This document shows, one piece after another, positions 59,909 through 64,000 of a DNA stretch of 64,000 nt. The stretch spans positions 10,609,501 through 10,673,500 of the forward strand of contig NC_060059.1 of assembly GCF_020283565.1 (NCBI RefSeq), given 5' to 3'. Both the position numbers and the translations under genes were made by a program. Numbering within the stretch: the first letter of the stretch is position 1; each line of letters starts with the position of its first letter. The notes under the pieces are model-generated. The model saw nothing but the letters and a program-made list of their open reading frames with translations. It made no database searches and had not been told where the DNA came from. This DNA is from Trifolium pratense (taxonomy: Eukaryota; Streptophyta; Magnoliopsida; Fabales; Fabaceae).

Positions 59909-61885
59909 CTTATTGCAAGGTGGTGTTTGGGGCCTTAGAATATGTTATGGAGGAGTGAGTACTGGAAATGAAGAGAAATATAGATGGAAGCTTATTATAA
60001 TGATGAAATGAAATTGTGCTATAAGCTATTATATATAGTGGCGTGAATGATTTGGAACCATGCAATTGTGAGCAATGAGTAGTAATGACTAAGGACCAGA
60101 TTTATAAGTTGGGTGTTGAGTAGTTTTTGGATGGTTTCAAATGTCAAAGTGTGGAATTGTAGTTGATGTCATAAACCACTTTTTGGTAATGTTGGAGCTT
60201 TGAATGTCATGATCGGAGGCCTGCATGCATAGCTGTTTTGAAATTAATATAACATAGTTGTCCTTGTCCACACCTCATTCATCAAAAGTGGCTTATTATT
60301 TTACTACTAGTTTTTTGAAAGTGGCTTTGTACTCCGTTGTACTACTTGTTGTAATCTTCACAATATTTGAACGTGGAAAGGAATATTCTCTTTCCTTTTT
60401 TCAAGTCTTCCAAGTTCCATATCTATCCAAGTCAAACTGTAATCGAAGAAAGCCAAAATGGCCGTTATTAAATAACTATGTTAATCCATGGAAGCAATTG
60501 TGGCTAAGGATGCAGCCTCCACTATAACTCGTATATTGAGAATATAAATTTTGTTTTTTATAATAAGAATATACTGTCTCTTAAAGATAGATTTAGTAGC
60601 TAGATATAGGGCCCACGCCCAGTTTTTTTTTTTTTTAGAGTTTATGCAATATAAATTAGATTTTATTTTATTTTATAAGTTCACACTAGTGAAAATTGTA
60701 TTTTTATAACATATTTTATCATAAACTAATTTGAAAAACTTATAATAATATATTAAAATTGCATAAGCTGTTTGTATAAGCTTTAAAAAAAGCTCGGTCA
60801 AAACGGCCCATATTATTAGAGGGTGGAAGGTTTGAAGATTTTTCACTTCACTACGTCACCAAACCTAAAAACAAAAAAAAAATTATAACCTTTTTCACAC
60901 ACGCTCAATAATATTTTACATATACTAATATTTTTTAACTTTAAATTTAAAGAAAGCTACATTTTTTAAAACAACTACACAATTCCCACACTTTATTTTC
61001 TATCATCTAAAATACTCTCCATCTCTATTTTTGGCCTCGAAGAATATATTCTTTAAAATAATCAAAATCATTATTTTTTTTAGGATTAAATAAGTTTGTC
61101 ATCCCTTAAAATAAAAACAGGGAACTCTAAAAAACTGGTTTTGTTTTTGGCTCCTAATGAACAATTTATATTCATGTTGATGTCAAAGTTTTGACGTTTT
61201 TATGACTAAGACGTGCATGTGTTATCTATATTTATTATGTCAAATATTTGTATATCCATATCGTATTTAAAAAGTGTCAAGAAAAGGTCAAAATTATATT
61301 AATTAGATACAAAAAATGAAACAAAAATTTTTAGGAGGCCGAAAATATTCAATTTTATTTTTAAGTACTAAAATCAAAATTCACTATATTTTCAGAGATT
61401 GAAAACTTATTTATTTTTTTTTTATAAAATTAAGACTAATTTTTTTACAAATGTTCCATAATTCTTATTGTTTTAAATGATATTTATTTATTTAGAGAGC
61501 TTAATAACTATATATGGTTAGAGATTCAAACACCTTATACATATGTAAGGGTGTAAAGAGTAAAAAGTAAGTAAAAATACTGTTGGAACAGAAAATATAC
61601 ATTATGCTATTTAGACCTCCAACAATGTTAACTCCAAAACAAAACGCGTTATTTTACAAAAAGAATTATTCAGCCAAACAGAGAATTAATAGTATCTTTT
61701 AGCCGAAAATCGAATCGAAATAGGAATATTTTGGTAGAAGTTTCCGTGGCGTTGAAGAACCCAATTGAATATCACCGCGTTAAGCAAACCAAACCAAAAC
61801 CCTAAATTCAAAACTCTCTCAGCGTTTCTTTATCTCTTCTCTAGTGCGCTCTTTCTCACAGATTCAATTTCAAATTTGAAGAACG
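59909..61885. other. spacer between divergent PEPR-like and VPS60 genes
   Basis: The shared upstream region of two divergently transcribed genes. It holds the decayed MITE at 60609-60809 and AT-rich sequence. The 89-codon frame at 60258-60527 has no recognisable domain and is probably chance. Confidence 0.5.
60609..60809. mobile_element. decayed relative of the Tourist MITE at 10730
   Basis: It shares taagtt.ccacta.tgaaaattg, ttttatcataaacta and acttataataata in the same order with 10730-10951, plus gggccc/gggccg-type ends. ATA lies on both sides (60606-60608 and 60810-60812), so the duplication is not the usual TAA. Confidence 0.6.
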
Positions 61886-63983
61886 ATGAAGAGAGTTTTT
61901 GGCGTAAAAAAGAACAAGGAACCACCTCCTTCAATTGAAGATGCTAACGATAGGGTAATAATCTTCATCTTTCCTTTATCAATTTCATTTCATCGTAGTT
62001 AGGGTTTGTTAATTCATTCGTAGATCTGTTCAGTTTTGAAGTTAATTACTGTTATATTGTAGATTACGAAACGAGGTGATACCGTGGATGAGAAGATTAA
62101 GAAGCTTGATGTTGAACTTAATAGATATAAAGAACAGATTAAGAAAACAAGACCTGGTCCTGCTCAGGAAGCTGTTAAAGCTAGAGCCATGCGAGTTCTT
62201 AAACAGAAGAGAATGTGAGTAGTCACTTCTTTGTTTGCTTAGTTTATTTGTTAATAGTTTAATTATCATGTTGTTTAAGCCAGAGTAATAGATTAAAGAT
62301 GACATTTATGCATGATTTGTGTTTGTTGTCTTTTATAAAAATAGGATATGCATTGCATAATATATAACATCTTTGTATAAGTAGACACTGATAATAATTT
62401 GACAAAATGACATAATTCAATGTAGTCATATGTGCCGGTGTTGGACACCGTTGCATGTCCGGCACTGGGACATGCCTAATCCAAGGAATGTTCGTTAATT
62501 AGAGTATAATTGCCAGATGCGCCTGCAATATGTTAGAATATAGAACAGTGGTTAATTAGAGTAGTTAAAGGTTGTTACAGAAGTTAGTTAGTTAGTTTGT
62601 AGAGGGGATCAATTATTGAATATTGTAAACATTGTGAATAGAGTAGTAACTCTATTGTGAAAGGGGAAACCCTTTTTAGGAGTGATTTCTCTCCTATTTC
62701 TTAATGAACGTGTTCTCTCTTAGGAATCCAATTCTTGGGTTCCTAACACAATAGGTCACTCTCAGACTAAGATTACTTGGAATTTTTACTTTTGATACAC
62801 TGAATTGTTTTATCATGAAACTAATGATTTTCCTCGACTCAAAAGGTTATTGGTAGTAACTAAGAGGAGGATTAAGACTTAAGAGTAGTTGCTACTTGAC
62901 ATTTTTACTTTCAATATGTTGGAAGTTGGACTTTAACAAATTGAATAATTTCTAACTGTATTCATGTACAATAAACTACGCATGAAGTGAATATCATTTA
63001 GCTGTTTTCATATAGCAATGTACTGTATCTTTGGTCAGGTATGAAGGGCAGCGTGACATGCTGTACAATCAGACATACAATCTTGATCAAGTTCAGTTTG
63101 CTGCTGAAGGAATTAAAGATGCTCAACAAACTGTATGTTCCCATGAGCTTAGTTTTCTTTGTGATCCTTGAATTGAACTCTTTTCATATATCCATCTGTA
63201 TAACATCTTTATTTGTACAAGAATATGAAGATGGTCTAATTCATAATAGAAGACATATCATGTTTTTTTTTCTACTTATTAAATCAAATAATTTGTGACA
63301 TAAATTCATCCCTCTCTGATAGCAAGTCATAAGAATGGAAGCTTTTTTTAACGCTGTGGTTTTTGAAAGGGGAAACTTATTCAATTTTGTGTTTTTTGTT
63401 TAATTATTTATTTTGAGGGTGAGTGTTGGCGACATACTGTGCCACCTTTTGTTCTATGATTTATCATTTAGGTTTTCATCCTTTTATAGATACAAATTAT
63501 TCGGATGTTTGTAACTATTTGTGAAGTTTCTACAAATTTGATAATGGTAATTGTATGCTAATGATCTATTGAGTGAAGTTGACTGGGGTAACCGTATTCA
63601 CTATAAAACATTCGTTTGTCTTGGTAGCGCTTTAAGGGGCATGGTTCGAGGCGGAGCTTCATTTGTACCCTGTTTGGAACTTGCTGCCTACCTCATGAGA
63701 TATAGGGGATGAATGGTTTGTAATTCGGGAGGGTTCTCTTCATAACGATGCTATTCATTGTGTTATACTTCCGTTATATAATTCTAGTATATATTTAGGT
63801 TTTCTGAAATCGAATGACCTTGAAAAAATATTTTGCCAAGTAGATATAAAATTTGAATTCATTTGCTCACGAATATCTCTCTTTCCTTCCCCAATCCCTC
63901 CCCTTTTTCAGATGTCAGCGTTGAAGTCTGCCAACAAGGAATTGAAGGGAATGATGAAAACTGTGAAGATCCAAGACATTGAT
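61886..63983 (+). CDS. VPS60: ESCRT-III subunit VPS60/CHMP5, partial (first 129 aa, exons 1-4)
   Basis: CHMP5/VPS60 is an accessory ESCRT-III protein that binds LIP5 and regulates SKD1/VPS4 on endosomes; this is known of the family. Exons: 61886-61954, 62063-62214, 63039-63132, 63912-63983, all in phase with a GT donor at 63984. The gene continues past the right edge. The start MKRVFGVKKNKEPPPSIEDA, then DTVDEKIKKLDVELNRYKEQ, then QRDMLYNQTYNLDQVQFAAE and NKELKGMMKTVKIQDID, follow the family's helix 1 to helix 3 layout without gaps. The regulatory C-terminal helices are outside the window. Intron 2 carries a solo LTR. Confidence 0.93.
62526..62753. mobile_element. solo LTR, 218 bp, with 5-bp target duplication
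   Basis: The LTR spans 62531-62748. It starts TGTTAGAATATAGAACAG and ends GGTTCCTAACA, so the ends are the palindromic TGTTAG...CTAACA common in plant copia elements. The exact 5-bp duplication caata lies at 62526-62530 and 62749-62753. There is no internal region and no second LTR. It sits in intron 2 of VPS60. Confidence 0.88.
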
Positions 63984-64000
63984 GTATGCATTGTCTTTCC

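Overview
The window looks like nuclear DNA of a flowering plant, most likely a legume close to Medicago. It is AT-rich, its protein-coding genes have GT-AG introns, and all recognisable proteins are plant families (SMXL, EXO70A1, a PEPR-like receptor kinase, an organellar Nudix hydrolase, shugoshin). The repeats are also of plant type: tRNA-derived SINEs, LINE 3' ends, a solo LTR, hAT elements, Tourist and Stowaway MITEs, and Mutator-like MITEs with 9-bp target duplications. The genus is inferred from overall resemblance; it was not checked against a database. I see no rRNA, functional tRNA or CRISPR.

Layout. 847-3366 (-): shugoshin, 12 exons, 372 aa. 7472-11251 (-): RRP7-type pre-rRNA processing protein, 6 exons, 272 aa. 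18062-20933 (+): SMXL3-like Clp/HSP101-related repressor, 3 exons, 857 aa. 29166-33010 (-): small NTF2-like fold protein, 7 exons, 178 aa. 37082-43986 (-): exocyst subunit EXO70A1, 12 exons, 649 aa. 48247-51174 (+): Nudix hydrolase of the NUDT26/27 type, 6 exons, 203 aa. 54046-55497 (-): single-exon glycosyltransferase, 483 aa. 56523-59757 (-): PEPR-like leucine-rich-repeat receptor kinase, 2 exons, 1042 aa. 61886 to beyond the right edge (+): ESCRT-III subunit VPS60/CHMP5, first 129 aa. Every spliced model was assembled by eye. In each one the phases close and the total is a multiple of three, or the model is in frame to the edge.

The genes do not form a pathway. They are ordinary euchromatic neighbours: chromosome cohesion, ribosome assembly, hormone-type transcriptional repression, exocytosis, nucleotide housekeeping, Golgi-type glycosylation, immune peptide perception and endosomal sorting. 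EXO70A1 and VPS60 both act in membrane traffic, but nothing in the sequence links them.

The spaces between genes, and several introns, are built from small transposable elements. Many still have exact target-site duplications, so their boundaries can be given to the base. Most striking are Mutator-like MITEs of different terminal sequence that each carry an internal array of short palindromic words (4900-5625, 13937-14191, 11517-11766, 31817-32245). Also notable are a nearly perfect 398-bp foldback in an intron (32369-32766), a 5'-truncated LINE whose open reading frame takes its start codon from the target duplication (51626-52573), and an internal two-exon duplication inside the shugoshin gene.
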